From: Massilia endophytica
GTDB lineage: Bacteria > Pseudomonadota > Gammaproteobacteria > Burkholderiales > Burkholderiaceae_D
Reading direction: 5' to 3'
Length of the DNA stretch: 64,000 nt
Assembly: GCF_021165955.1 (NCBI RefSeq)
Contig: NZ_CP088952.1
Location: 1,674,001 to 1,738,000, forward strand
The notes under the pieces were generated by a model that saw only the letters and a program-made list of their open reading frames with translations, did not search any database and had not been told where the DNA came from. How positions within the stretch are numbered: position 1 is the stretch's first letter; each line of letters begins with the position of its first letter. Of this stretch, positions 51,676 to 61,080 are shown one piece after another. The position numbers and the translations under genes are program-made.

Positions 51676-53225
51676 GGGTTGTACACCATATTCAGGGTGA
51701 AGCGGGCCCGGTTCTCGCCGCCCGCCGTGCTGGCGCCTGCCCGGCCGCTCAGGCGGACGTTGGAGCGCACGTCCACCGGCAGCTGCTCGATCTCCACCGT
51801 CATGCGCGGCACGCGCGCCAGCGTCTGGGCGAAGGCGTTCATGTTGTCCAGCACCGCGCGGTAGTCGTCCTGTGCCGCCAGCACTTCGGCCTCGATCCTG
51901 AGCGACTGGGCGGGGGCGCGCGGAATGCCCAGGGCGAGGGTGGACGTGGGACCTGCCTGCACCGGGGCGCCTGCGGCGGGGCCCGGGCCGAGGGCCACCT
52001 GCTGCGCGCCGGGCACCAGGGCGCGCCATTCGAGCTGGCGCAGGCGGATCTGGGGCGAGCGCTCCAGTGCTTCGCTCAGCACGCCCGTCATGTGCAGGGG
52101 CCATGGGCCGTGCTGCGCCACCAGCCGCTCGATCAGCACGGCGGCCTTCATATTGGCCGTCTTCTCGATGGCGGGAGGCATGCTGGACATGCTGCGCTTG
52201 TAGCTCGCCGTGTAATGCGCCGCTTCCGCCTCCAGCTTTTCCGTGCTGCGCGCAGCCACCGCATAGCCCGCGATATTGGCTATGGTCCAGATGATGCCCG
52301 CCGCGCCGATCACCGCGCTCGAAGCGAAGAGCGAAATGCGGGCGCGCCACAGGCCGTAGTAGCGGAACTTCTCCCGCAGCCGGTAGTGGCTGGACGGCGG
52401 ATTGCGGCCCAGGATCTGGATCACCAGGCTGTCCGCCAGTTCCGGAATGTGGTCCAGGTGGACGGCGGCGGCGGCAGCTTCCATGGGCACGAAGTGGTAG
52501 CGCAGGTCCTCGCGGTCGCCGCACTGGTTCAGCAGGATGTCCAGCGCCGGCGGGGGCGTGACGACGGCCACGTGCAGCAGGTCTTCCCGCTCCACGAGGC
52601 GAATGCTGGCCAGGAACTGCTGCGTGCGCGCCGTTTCCGCGTCCACGCTGCCCCAGCCCGCGCCCTGCACGAGGCGGGAGAACTTGAGCTGCCCTTCGTG
52701 GAAATAGCTTTGCCGGATGCCCGCCGACTGCACCGTGACCAGCAGCAGATGCTCCTGGTGCAGGGCCAGCCGGTCCGGCAGCACGGTGCTGAGGAGCGTG
52801 GCGGAATACACGCCCGCCAGCGGCGCCCGCACGGCTTCCAGCGCGTCGATCCAGGGCGTGAGCAGGGACGGGTTGGTCAGGCCGCTGAAGAGGACGATAT
52901 CGTCTTCCCGCCCCTCCGTGACACGGCCCTGGATGACCGCCACGCGGAAGGGCGTGTCGCGGTAGTGGTTGGTAATGCGCCGCTCCATCATCTTGCGGCC
53001 CGGCCTTCCGCGCACATGGGGCAGCAGCAGGCGGGCAAAGTCTTCTTCCACCACGTCCGCGATCATGTAGATAGGGCGGTTGAGGCGTTCGCGCATATGC
53101 TCCATGAAGGCTTCCACGCCTTCGCGCGTGGCCGGGAAGGTGGCGAGCGCGGTGATCTCGTTGCCCTGCCATTGGCAGGCCTGGATCTGCTCGGTGCTGA
53201 CGTAGAGGATCTGTTTGGGCAGCAT
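51672..53225 (-). CDS. PilM/PilN-type (MshI-like) fused protein
   Basis: 517 residues. An actin-like N-part (about 1-280: ILYVSTEQIQACQWQG, LVTVQSAGIRQSYFHEGQ, ILGRNPPSSHYRL) is followed by a single membrane helix (about 305-330) and a PilN-like ferredoxin fold with coiled coil. In type IV pili PilM and PilN are separate; here they form one chain as in GspL or MshI-like proteins. It contacts the assembly ATPase on the cytoplasmic side. Confidence 0.72.
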   Translation of the reverse strand: MLPKQILYVSTEQIQACQWQGNEITALATFPATREGVEAFMEHMRERLNRPIYMIADVVEEDFARLLLPHVRGRPGRKMMERRITNHYRDTPFRVAVIQGRVTEGREDDIVLFSGLTNPSLLTPWIDALEAVRAPLAGVYSATLLSTVLPDRLALHQEHLLLVTVQSAGIRQSYFHEGQLKFSRLVQGAGWGSVDAETARTQQFLASIRLVEREDLLHVAVVTPPPALDILLNQCGDREDLRYHFVPMEAAAAAVHLDHIPELADSLVIQILGRNPPSSHYRLREKFRYYGLWRARISLFASSAVIGAAGIIWTIANIAGYAVAARSTEKLEAEAAHYTASYKRSMSSMPPAIEKTANMKAAVLIERLVAQHGPWPLHMTGVLSEALERSPQIRLRQLEWRALVPGAQQVALGPGPAAGAPVQAGPTSTLALGIPRAPAQSLRIEAEVLAAQDDYRAVLDNMNAFAQTLARVPRMTVEIEQLPVDVRSNVRLSGRAGASTAGGENRARFTLNMVYNP

Positions 53226-53227
53226 GG

Positions 53228-54433
53228 TCAGATCCTGATGGCGCTGATGGTGTCGTAGATGGGGCCCAGCACGGAGAGCATGATCCAGCCCAGAAGGAGG
53301 CCGAGGATGACCGTCATGGCCGGTTCGATCATGGTCTGCACGCGCTCGATCTTCTCTCGCACTTCCCTGTTGTAGAAGTAGGCCACATTGCGCAGGGCGT
53401 TATCCAGCGCGCCCGTCGCCTCGCCCACCTTCAGCATGCGGATGACGAGGGGAGGGAAGATGCCGGTGTGCTGGAAGGCCGCCGTCACGCTCTGGCCGTC
53501 AGAGATGAGCTGCGCGGCGCGGCGCAGCGCGGCGGCCACCACCCGGTTGCCGACAATGCCTTCGGAAAGGCGTATGCAGTCCAGGATGGTGATGCCCGAG
53601 GCGTACATCAGCGCGAAGAAGGTGGCGAAGCGGGCGAGGATGATGCCGTGCAGGACGGGGCCGATGGGCCGCAGCCGCAGTTTCAGGCCGTCGAAGGCAT
53701 AGGCGGCGCGCTCGCTGCGGCGCAGCCACCAGCGCAGGCCCCACCACAGCAGAACCGGCGCCGCCAGCAGCAGATACCAGTACTGGATGAAGACATTGGA
53801 CACGCCGATCAGCAGGCGGGTATGGAAGGGCAGCTCGCGGCCCATATTGCCGATGAAGGCCGTGAGCTGCGGCACCAGGTAGATCATGAGGAAGAAGGTC
53901 ACCCCGATCACCACCAGCCCCACGACTGCCGGATAGGTGATGATCTTTTTCGCCTGGGCCGCCAGTTCGTCCTGCCATTTCAGGCTCTCGGCCAGGTCGC
54001 GGAACACCTCATTGACCTTGCCGCTTTCCTCGCCCGCGCGTATCAGGCTGGTGAAGGTGAGATCGAAGACTTCGGGATAGGCTGCCATGGCGTCCGACAG
54101 CTGCAGGCCTCCCTCGATGTTCTCGATGAGGTCCGTGATGATTTCCTTGAAGCGCAGATGGTCCAGGCTGTCGCGCAGGTCGCAAAGGCCGTCGAGTATG
54201 GGCACGCCCGCGCTGGCCATCTGTTCCATGTGGAAGCAGAAGTTGATCAGGTCCTTGCGGGTGATGGGGCGGCGGCCCGGCACGGCCACGCGCTGGCGGG
54301 TCTGGCGGTAGTCGATCAGGTCCAGCTCCATGCGCGACAGGCGCAGCTCCAGGTCGGGCACGTTGAGCGCGTCCATATTCCCCGGCACGATCTGGCCGGC
54401 GGCGTCCATGGCGCGGTAGATGAACTGAGGCAT
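53228..54433 (-). CDS. GspF/PilC-family inner-membrane platform protein
   Basis: 401 residues with two T2SSF repeats (about 60-185 and 270-395) each ending in membrane helices (VGLVVIGVTFFLMIYLVPQL; AMTVILGLLLGWIMLSVLGPIYD). The MPQFIYRAMDAAG start is typical. It is the platform for pilus assembly with the ATPase encoded directly upstream (1-bp gap). A second platform gene (mshG) lies at the right end of the window. Confidence 0.9.
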   Translation of the reverse strand: MPQFIYRAMDAAGQIVPGNMDALNVPDLELRLSRMELDLIDYRQTRQRVAVPGRRPITRKDLINFCFHMEQMASAGVPILDGLCDLRDSLDHLRFKEIITDLIENIEGGLQLSDAMAAYPEVFDLTFTSLIRAGEESGKVNEVFRDLAESLKWQDELAAQAKKIITYPAVVGLVVIGVTFFLMIYLVPQLTAFIGNMGRELPFHTRLLIGVSNVFIQYWYLLLAAPVLLWWGLRWWLRRSERAAYAFDGLKLRLRPIGPVLHGIILARFATFFALMYASGITILDCIRLSEGIVGNRVVAAALRRAAQLISDGQSVTAAFQHTGIFPPLVIRMLKVGEATGALDNALRNVAYFYNREVREKIERVQTMIEPAMTVILGLLLGWIMLSVLGPIYDTISAIRI

Positions 54434-54434
54434 A

Positions 54435-56138
54435 TCAGGCCAGCCTGTCCGTGAGATCGACCACGCGCGAGACTTCCTCCAGTGTGGTCACGCCTTCCAG
54501 GACGCGGCGCATGCCGTCGTCCACCAGGGTGCGGTAGCCTGCGGCACGGGCGGCGGCGCGCAGTTCGCGCACGGAGGCGCGGCGCGCAACCAGCTCGTCC
54601 AGCTCCGCATTCATCTTCAGCAGCTCCATGATGGCGATGCGGCCCCGGTAGCCCTGGTGGGCACAGCGCTCGCAGCCCACCGCACGGTAGACGGTGCGGC
54701 TGTCGCCTTCCGGCGCCAGACCAAGCAGGCGGCGCTCCAGCGCGTCCGCGATGAAAGGTTCGCGGCAGTAGGTGCACAGGCGGCGCACGAGGCGCTGGGC
54801 AATGATGCCGATGATGTTCCCGGCCATGACGTCGGCCACCACGCCGATATCGAGCAGCCGGGAGATCGAGCCCACGGCCGAATTGGTGTGCAGGGTGGAG
54901 TAGACCTGGTGGCCCGTCATGGCGGCGGCCAGCGCCATGTCCGCCGTTTCCTTGTCGCGGATCTCGCCGACCAGGATCACGTCCGGATCCTGCCGCATCA
55001 TGGAGCGGATGCCGTCGGCAAAACCCAGCTTGGCCGACTCGTTCACCGAGGTCTGGCGGATCATATTCATCGGGTACTCCACCGGGTCTTCCAGCGTCAT
55101 GATGTTGACGCTCTCGGTGTTGATGTGGTTCAGGATGGAATACAGGGTCGTGGTCTTGCCGCTGCCCGTGGGGCCGGTGACGAGGATCAGGCCATCGGGC
55201 CGGGCGATCATGAGCTTGAGCAGGTCCAGCTCATGTTCGGCCAGGCCCAGGCCATCCAGCGGCACGATGCCTTTCTGCCGGTCCAGCACGCGCAGCACGA
55301 AGTTCTCGCCGTGAGTGGTCGGCTGGGCGCTGGCGCGGAAATCGATCTGGCGGCCGCTGAACTTGATGGAGATGCGCCCGTCCTGCGGCGCCCGTGTTTC
55401 CGCGATATTCATATTGCTGATGACCTTCAGGCGCACCGCCATGGCGGGCCAGTAGGATTTGTGCAGGCTGCGGATCTGGCGCAGGATGCCGTCGATGCGG
55501 TAGCGGATGCGCAGGAAGCTGTGTTCCGGTTCGAAGTGGATGTCCGACGCCCCGTTCTGCACCGCATCCGCCAGCAGGGAATCGATCAGGCGCACCATGG
55601 GCTGGCTGTATTCGTCCGAGGTGGCGCTCATGCTCTGGTAGTTCACCTCGCCCGTTTCGATCTCGTGCAGGATGCCGTCGATGGAGAGCTCGAAGCCGTA
55701 GTACTGGTCGATGGCGCGCGAAATGTCCGATTCGTTCACCAGCAGCGGCGTAATGGTGATGCCCTTGACCAGCATGGCGCTGATCTGGTCCAGCGCGACG
55801 ATATTGCTGGTGTCGGACATGGCGAGCACCAGGTTGTCCGTATCCCGCTCGTAGACGATGGGGAAGACGCTGTAGCGCTTTGCCACGTCCTTGGGAATGA
55901 GCTTCAAGGCGACGGCGTCCACCACCAGGCTGTTCAGGTCCGCCGACTGCATGCGCAGGTTTTCGCTGAGCGCTTCGCGCACCGTGGCCTCGGTGACGAA
56001 GCCCAGCGTGATCAGCAGCTTGCCCAGCGGCTCGCCGGTGCGGCGCTGCTCGATGAGGGCAATGCGCAGCTGGTCCTCGCTGATGACGCCTTTTTCGATC
56101 AGCAGGGAGCCGAGGGGAAGTTTCGAGGGTTCGACCAT
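54435..56138 (-). CDS. GspE/PilB-family assembly ATPase (minus-strand copy)
   Basis: 567 residues from ATG 56138. MshE-N domains (LGSLLIEKGVISEDQLRIAL and a second repeat) are followed by the ATPase core with Walker A GPTGSGKTTT, Asp box TLEDPVEY, Walker B LVGEIRDKETAD and the His box THTN-like STLHTNSA. Zinc Cys pairs are CTYCREPF and CERCAHQGY. It drives polymerisation of pilins at the cognate GspF protein. Slightly different length and motifs from the plus-strand MshE, so the two are distinct paralogues. Confidence 0.92.
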   Translation of the reverse strand: MVEPSKLPLGSLLIEKGVISEDQLRIALIEQRRTGEPLGKLLITLGFVTEATVREALSENLRMQSADLNSLVVDAVALKLIPKDVAKRYSVFPIVYERDTDNLVLAMSDTSNIVALDQISAMLVKGITITPLLVNESDISRAIDQYYGFELSIDGILHEIETGEVNYQSMSATSDEYSQPMVRLIDSLLADAVQNGASDIHFEPEHSFLRIRYRIDGILRQIRSLHKSYWPAMAVRLKVISNMNIAETRAPQDGRISIKFSGRQIDFRASAQPTTHGENFVLRVLDRQKGIVPLDGLGLAEHELDLLKLMIARPDGLILVTGPTGSGKTTTLYSILNHINTESVNIMTLEDPVEYPMNMIRQTSVNESAKLGFADGIRSMMRQDPDVILVGEIRDKETADMALAAAMTGHQVYSTLHTNSAVGSISRLLDIGVVADVMAGNIIGIIAQRLVRRLCTYCREPFIADALERRLLGLAPEGDSRTVYRAVGCERCAHQGYRGRIAIMELLKMNAELDELVARRASVRELRAAARAAGYRTLVDDGMRRVLEGVTTLEEVSRVVDLTDRLA

Positions 56139-56145
56139 GTAGGGC

Positions 56146-58059
56146 TCACGGCGCGGTGGCGGAAGCGCCGCCCAGTTCCTGCAGCCTGCGCTGAGCCGTG
56201 TTGCGGTCGAAGGTGGCGGGCACGGTCTGCGCAAGCAGAAGGGCGCGCTGGTAATAGCTGGCGGCGAGGCGCGGCTGGTTCAGCCGGTCCAGGCCGATGG
56301 CGAGGTTGAAGGCGTAATCGGGATTGTTCGGCGTTGCCGTGTAGGCGCGGAAGAAGCTTTGCTGCGCCTCCGTCCAGCGCGCCTCCTTGGCATACAGGTT
56401 GCCGAGGGCGAAATGCAGGGCGCCGGATTCGGGCTTGCGGCGCAGGAGTTCCTTCAGGCGGGTCTCGCTGCGCGACATGTCGCCCGCGCGCAGGCCGACC
56501 AGGCCCGCGAGGGCATCGGCATCGGTGGCGTCCAGCTCCAGCAGGCGCAGGTAGGTGGCGGCCGCCTGCTGCCCCTGGTTTTCGCGCAGTGATACGGCGG
56601 CCAGGCCAAGCAGGGCGTCGCGGCTGGTGGGGTCGTGGCCCAGCGCGAGCTGGTATTGCTCGCGCGCCTTGGCCAGGTCGCCGCTCTGGAAGGCGGCATA
56701 GGCGCTTTCAATGGACGGGCTGACGACCGCCGGACTGGCGCTGCGGCTGATGCGCACCTCGCCGCCTTCGCCCGCGAGCGGCGGCGGCGCCGCAGCGGCG
56801 GCTGCCGCCACCGTTGCGGGCGCAACGCCCGCGGCGGCAGGCAGGGTAGCGGATGCTGCGGCGGCGCCGGCGGGGGGCACGGCTCCCGCAACCTCGGCCT
56901 GCTGGATCTCGTCGACCACGCGCTCCGCACGTTCGGCCGCGTCGTGCATGGCGTCCTGGCGCATTGCGGGATCGGCGATGGCTGCCAGCTGGGCTGGCGT
57001 GGGGCCAATGCTGGCGGCTGCGCGGCGCGCTGCGGCGGGCGTGCGCGCGGCAGGCGCGGGAACGGCGGCAGCGGGGGCGGGAGCAACGGAAGGTGCGGCA
57101 GGAGCCGGGACGGCAGCGGCGGTGGCCGCGGCGTCCGGAATCGGGACGGGCGCTGCGGCCGCAGGCGCAGCAGGAGCGGCCGCGATGGACGTGCCGGGGA
57201 TGACGGCCGGCGTAGCCGGAGCCCCGGAGGCTGCGATGCCCGGCGCGCCTTCGTACTGGCCGGGCGCCGCGGCGGGCGCTGCGCCCGGTGTCACCACGAT
57301 GCCGGTAGCGCCGGTTGCACTCGGCGGCGGCATCGGCACCATGGGCAGGCCCGCGCCGGGGCCGGGCGCCACGGTGGCCTTCCAGTACACGTAGCCGAAG
57401 ATGCCGGCGATCAGCACCAGCACGCCGCTCAGGCCTGCAATACGCAGGCGGGCCACATCGAAGCCGGATTGTTCGGAAGGGGCGTCGGCGGCCGTGCGCG
57501 CGCGTGCCGGGCCGCGTGTGGCGAGTTTCGCCCCTTGGGCTGCGAAAGCGCCGGTGGCGCTGGCGGCCGCACGCCGTGCCGCATCCGGGTCCGGTTTCGG
57601 CGGACGGGCTGCTGCGCGGGCAGCGCCTCCGAGACCGGGTGCCGGCGTGGAGCGGGCGCCCGGCCTTGGCGGAGGAATCTGTTCCGCGGATTCGATGGCT
57701 GGTATTTCAGTGGCTGGCGGGCCGTAGACTGCGGCTCCGGCCTCGTCCACCATCATCTGGCCGCTGGCGGGATGGGGAGCGCTATCGTCCTCCATGGGAG
57801 CAATCGGCGGGCGATGATGCGGCACCTCATGCCTGGCCTGCGGCGGCACGGGATCATGCACCGCCTCGCGCGCTGCTTCGATGGGTGGTTCCAGCGGCTC
57901 CAGACTCAGTTCGGCTCTCGGCGCGGCCTCTCCCTCGGGCAGGTAAGGCTCGCGCGCGGGCGGACGCGGCTCGGAAGGCGCAGCCTCCGCCTCGGGTTCC
58001 TGCAGGCCGCTGCGCTTTGCGCGCTCGGCCTTCTTCAGCGCCTCCATCAGCAGGCTCAT
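56146..58059 (-). CDS. MshN-like TPR protein
   Basis: 637 residues. N-terminal MSLLMEALKKAERAKR is the MshN/PilF-type start; one membrane helix at about 212-232 follows a long Pro/Ala acidic region. A second Ala/Pro-rich linker (about 240-430) separates it from TPR repeats at about 450-630 (YAAFQSGDLAKAREQYQLALGHDPTSRDAL, ALHFALGNLYAKEARWTEAQQSFFRAY). The TPR would face the periplasm and help secretin or pilus assembly. It overlaps the secretin gene by four bases and sits 7 bp from the ATPase. Confidence 0.78.
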   Translation of the reverse strand: MSLLMEALKKAERAKRSGLQEPEAEAAPSEPRPPAREPYLPEGEAAPRAELSLEPLEPPIEAAREAVHDPVPPQARHEVPHHRPPIAPMEDDSAPHPASGQMMVDEAGAAVYGPPATEIPAIESAEQIPPPRPGARSTPAPGLGGAARAAARPPKPDPDAARRAAASATGAFAAQGAKLATRGPARARTAADAPSEQSGFDVARLRIAGLSGVLVLIAGIFGYVYWKATVAPGPGAGLPMVPMPPPSATGATGIVVTPGAAPAAAPGQYEGAPGIAASGAPATPAVIPGTSIAAAPAAPAAAAPVPIPDAAATAAAVPAPAAPSVAPAPAAAVPAPAARTPAAARRAAASIGPTPAQLAAIADPAMRQDAMHDAAERAERVVDEIQQAEVAGAVPPAGAAAASATLPAAAGVAPATVAAAAAAAPPPLAGEGGEVRISRSASPAVVSPSIESAYAAFQSGDLAKAREQYQLALGHDPTSRDALLGLAAVSLRENQGQQAAATYLRLLELDATDADALAGLVGLRAGDMSRSETRLKELLRRKPESGALHFALGNLYAKEARWTEAQQSFFRAYTATPNNPDYAFNLAIGLDRLNQPRLAASYYQRALLLAQTVPATFDRNTAQRRLQELGGASATAP

Positions 58060-59951
58060 AGCGTCCCCTGGCCGTTCGGCTTGACGCCGTAAGGCGTGGT
58101 GTTGAGAGGCTGCTTCGTGTCCGGCATCAGGTAGCGGTAATCCTTGTAGTCTCCCGCCATGCTCGCGTCCTTCACCACCACCGCGCGCAGGAAGATCACC
58201 AGTTCGGTCTTGCTGACGGTTTCGTTCCGGTAGGAGAAGAGATTGCCCACCACGGGGATGGTGGAAATCAGCGGCACGCCGTCCTTGGCATTGTCCACCG
58301 AATCCTGCATCAGGCCGCCCATCACGGCGGTCTGGCCGCTGTAGACGCGCATCACGGATTCCACCTCGCGCGCCTGGATCACAGGCACCCGGCTGATCAC
58401 GTTCTGCTTCGCCAGCTCGGGGTTCGGGTCCTGCACGAAGCTCACGATGCGCGTGATCGTGGGCCGCACATTGATGGTTACCTCGTCGTCTTCCGAGATC
58501 TGCGGAGTCACGCTCATGACGAAGCCCACCGGCACGGTCTCCACCTTCGACTCGTAAGTGGCGGGCGTGGCGATGCCGCCCGCCGACGTGAGCACGGCAG
58601 GCGTGACCTTGAGCGTGAAGAAGATATTGTTGTCCACCACCTTCAGCATCGCCGTCTGGTTATTCAGCACGCTGATCTTGGGGCTGGACAGCACCTGTAC
58701 CTTGCCGAAGGACTCGAGCAGTTGCACGGCCGCCGAGATATTCCCGAAGCGGGTGGTGGGATTCACGTAGTTGAAGGTGAAGATGCCGGGCGACGAGCCC
58801 ACCGTCACGCCGGATGGCAGGGTGGCCCCCACAATGCCTTGCGAGACCGTGGAGTTGTTGTTGATGCGCGACCAGTTGATGCCCTGCTGGTACTGGTCGC
58901 TCAGCTTCACCTCCAGGATGGTGGCCTCGATCATCACCTGGCGCCGGGCGCTCGACTGCACGATGTCCAGGAACTCCTGCACCTTCTCGTGCTGGCGGCT
59001 GGTGGCGCGCACCGCAACCAGCCCGCCTTCCGGGTTGACGATGACGGAAGGCGCGTTGCGCTGCTGCGCGGCGCGGCCCTGGTTCTGCGCCGCCGTGGCC
59101 TGCGCGCCCGGCGTGGTGAGTTCGCCCTGCTGTCCGTAGGGCTGCTGCTGCGGCTGCTGATAGCCTGGCTGGGCGGGCAGGGCCTGCGGCTGCTGGAGCT
59201 GCTGCGGCTGCTGTTGCTGCTGGGCGAAGGCATCCGCTTGCTGGCGCAGTTGCGCCAGCGGGTCGGTCATCGTGTCGTTCAGGTTCGTGGGCCGCAGCAT
59301 GTCCCGGATATTCTTCTCCAGGCTGTACCAGAAGTTGTTGTCCGAGCGGTTGGCCACGGAGGTGGTGGAGTTGTTGTTGGCGCCCGTACTCAGCATGGTG
59401 CCTGCGCTGCCGATGGTGCCCTGGCCCGTGTTGCTGCCCGTGGTGCTGGTGGTGCTGCTGCCGCCGCCCGTGGTCGAGATCTGGGTGGCGATGTTGACGC
59501 TGCTGTTGGTGGTACGCGCCATGTTCACGTAGTCGATTTTGTAGTTGCGCCAGTAGGGCTGGTCCGGCAGCACGGTGAGGGTATTGCCGTTGATCTCGTA
59601 GCGCATGTCCACCTGGCGCGCGACCCGGTCCAGCAGCTGCTGCAAGGTCTGGTCCAGCGCATTCAGCGTGACCACTCCTTCGATGGAAGGATGGATGTCC
59701 ACGTTCATGCCCGCGTCGCGCGCCATGGCGAACAGCACGGACTGCACGGGCACCTTGTGCACGGTGACGCTGTAGGTTTCGAGCTTGGCCGCGGGACGGG
59801 GCGGGGGCAAGGCGCTGCTGTGTTCAACGGGATCGGGAATGGCGCCTGCCGGGCGGGGCGTTTCCGCCACATGGCCCGGCGAGACCGGCAACTGCGGCGA
59901 AGCGCACGCAGCCAGCAAAATGCAGAGCAGGGAAGCCGCGAATCTTTTCAT
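58056..59951 (-). CDS. mshL: MshL-like secretin (lipoprotein)
   Basis: 631 residues from ATG 59951; the open frame runs 15 codons further up. Lipobox LLAAC with Cys at 16. The N-part is a secretin/TonB short domain (VHKVPVQSVLFAMARDAGMNVDIHPSIEGVVTLNALDQTLQQLLD), then a Thr/Ser/Gly-rich and Gln-rich low-complexity loop (about 170-300), and the secretin core (VMIEATILEVKLSD; SGQTAVMGGLMQD; GVPLISTIPVVGNLF). It forms the outer-membrane channel for the pilus. Confidence 0.9.
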   Translation of the reverse strand: MKRFAASLLCILLAACASPQLPVSPGHVAETPRPAGAIPDPVEHSSALPPPRPAAKLETYSVTVHKVPVQSVLFAMARDAGMNVDIHPSIEGVVTLNALDQTLQQLLDRVARQVDMRYEINGNTLTVLPDQPYWRNYKIDYVNMARTTNSSVNIATQISTTGGGSSTTSTTGSNTGQGTIGSAGTMLSTGANNNSTTSVANRSDNNFWYSLEKNIRDMLRPTNLNDTMTDPLAQLRQQADAFAQQQQQPQQLQQPQALPAQPGYQQPQQQPYGQQGELTTPGAQATAAQNQGRAAQQRNAPSVIVNPEGGLVAVRATSRQHEKVQEFLDIVQSSARRQVMIEATILEVKLSDQYQQGINWSRINNNSTVSQGIVGATLPSGVTVGSSPGIFTFNYVNPTTRFGNISAAVQLLESFGKVQVLSSPKISVLNNQTAMLKVVDNNIFFTLKVTPAVLTSAGGIATPATYESKVETVPVGFVMSVTPQISEDDEVTINVRPTITRIVSFVQDPNPELAKQNVISRVPVIQAREVESVMRVYSGQTAVMGGLMQDSVDNAKDGVPLISTIPVVGNLFSYRNETVSKTELVIFLRAVVVKDASMAGDYKDYRYLMPDTKQPLNTTPYGVKPNGQGTL

Positions 59952-60061
59952 GGGAGTTGTTCTTATACAAGGCGAAATGCTTGTTAAAACGAGCATACTT
60001 CAATTGCTTGGAACCACCCCGCACGAATGGCAGGCCCTGTTGCAAGGCTGCCCGTGCATGC

Positions 60062-60934
60062 TCAGCGCCCGCTCGGCGCGAACCAGCCCCACCAGAAGAA
60101 TCGTTTCCATCCGGAAATGAATCGGCTGCGCCGGAAGTTGCTGTCGCGAATGGCGCGGCGCACGTGGCTCTCTCTCACCAGGTTGGAATCGTCGGCATAG
60201 GCGGCCAGCAGCGCCTTGTCCGCCAGGATGTTGATGCGGCGGACGATGCCTTGCGAGACCTTGGCGATGAGGCGTATGGCTTCCCGGCTGAACAGGGGCG
60301 CCCCCCGGTAGCCTGCCGTGCGCAGGCGGAAATCCAGGAAGTCGCCCACCTGCTCCAGCGGCAAGGGCGGCACGAAGATGCTGTGGGTGATGCGTTCGCT
60401 GAGCTGGCGCATGCGTGGCAGGCTCAGGTGTTCATCCAGCTCCGGCTGGCCGAACAGCACGATCTGCAGCAGTTTGTGCTGGGCCGTTTCCAGATTCGTG
60501 AGCAGGCGGATCTCCTCCAGGGTTTCGAGCGGCATGGCCTGGGCTTCCTCCACCAGCAGCACTACCTGGCGGCCGGCCGCGTGGCGGGCGATGAGCTCGC
60601 TGTTCAGAAGGCGCAAGACCTCGTCGCTGCGCCGTCCGCCCGGGTCCAGCCCCAGTTCGGCAGCGATGGCATAGAGCACTTCCTGCGGGCCCAGGCTGGG
60701 ATTGACGAGATAAATGGCGTCGATATGGGGCGGCAGCTCGCGGTCCAGCATGCGGCACAGCATGGTCTTGCCGCTGCCCACCTCGCCGGTCACCTTCACG
60801 ATGCCCTCGCCGTGTTCCACCGCGTAGAGCAGGGCGGCCAGCATTTCGCCGCGCTCGTCGCCGCTATAAAAGAAGGCTGGATTGGGGGTGATGCTGAACG
60901 GAGCCTCGTCGAGGCCAAAATGGAAATGGTACAT
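60062..60934 (-). CDS. mshM: MshM/ExeA-like AAA ATPase
   Basis: 290 residues from ATG 60934. Begins MYHFHFGLDEAPFSITPNPAFFY as do ExeA/MshM-family proteins. Walker A is GEVGSGKTMLC, Walker B VVLLVEEAQAM, sensor-type arginine finger stretch in RMRQLSERITHSIFVPPL. No peptidoglycan-binding C-domain is present (ExeA has one), so it is MshM-like. First gene of the minus-strand run; divergent from mshE. Confidence 0.85.
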   Translation of the reverse strand: MYHFHFGLDEAPFSITPNPAFFYSGDERGEMLAALLYAVEHGEGIVKVTGEVGSGKTMLCRMLDRELPPHIDAIYLVNPSLGPQEVLYAIAAELGLDPGGRRSDEVLRLLNSELIARHAAGRQVVLLVEEAQAMPLETLEEIRLLTNLETAQHKLLQIVLFGQPELDEHLSLPRMRQLSERITHSIFVPPLPLEQVGDFLDFRLRTAGYRGAPLFSREAIRLIAKVSQGIVRRINILADKALLAAYADDSNLVRESHVRRAIRDSNFRRSRFISGWKRFFWWGWFAPSGR

Positions 60935-61080
60935 GTCTGTCTCGGCGGCAGAATAGGGCGCTGCCATTCAAGCATGAATCGCGGAAAGGTGGCGCGAGCA
61001 TTGGCAGAGAGATGCTAGCCTCGGCCTCACCATTCAGCTTAAAATGCCTTACGTCAAACAGATTATGGGAGCTGTACAGC
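60935..61080. promoter_or_regulatory. Divergent promoter region between the two pilus gene blocks
   Basis: 146 bp separate the starts of the AAA ATPase gene (minus) and mshE (plus). Both promoters must lie here or upstream. I see TTAAAAT (around 61038) as a weak -10 for the plus strand, but no confident -35. GGGAG lies nine bases before the mshE ATG. Confidence 0.4.
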
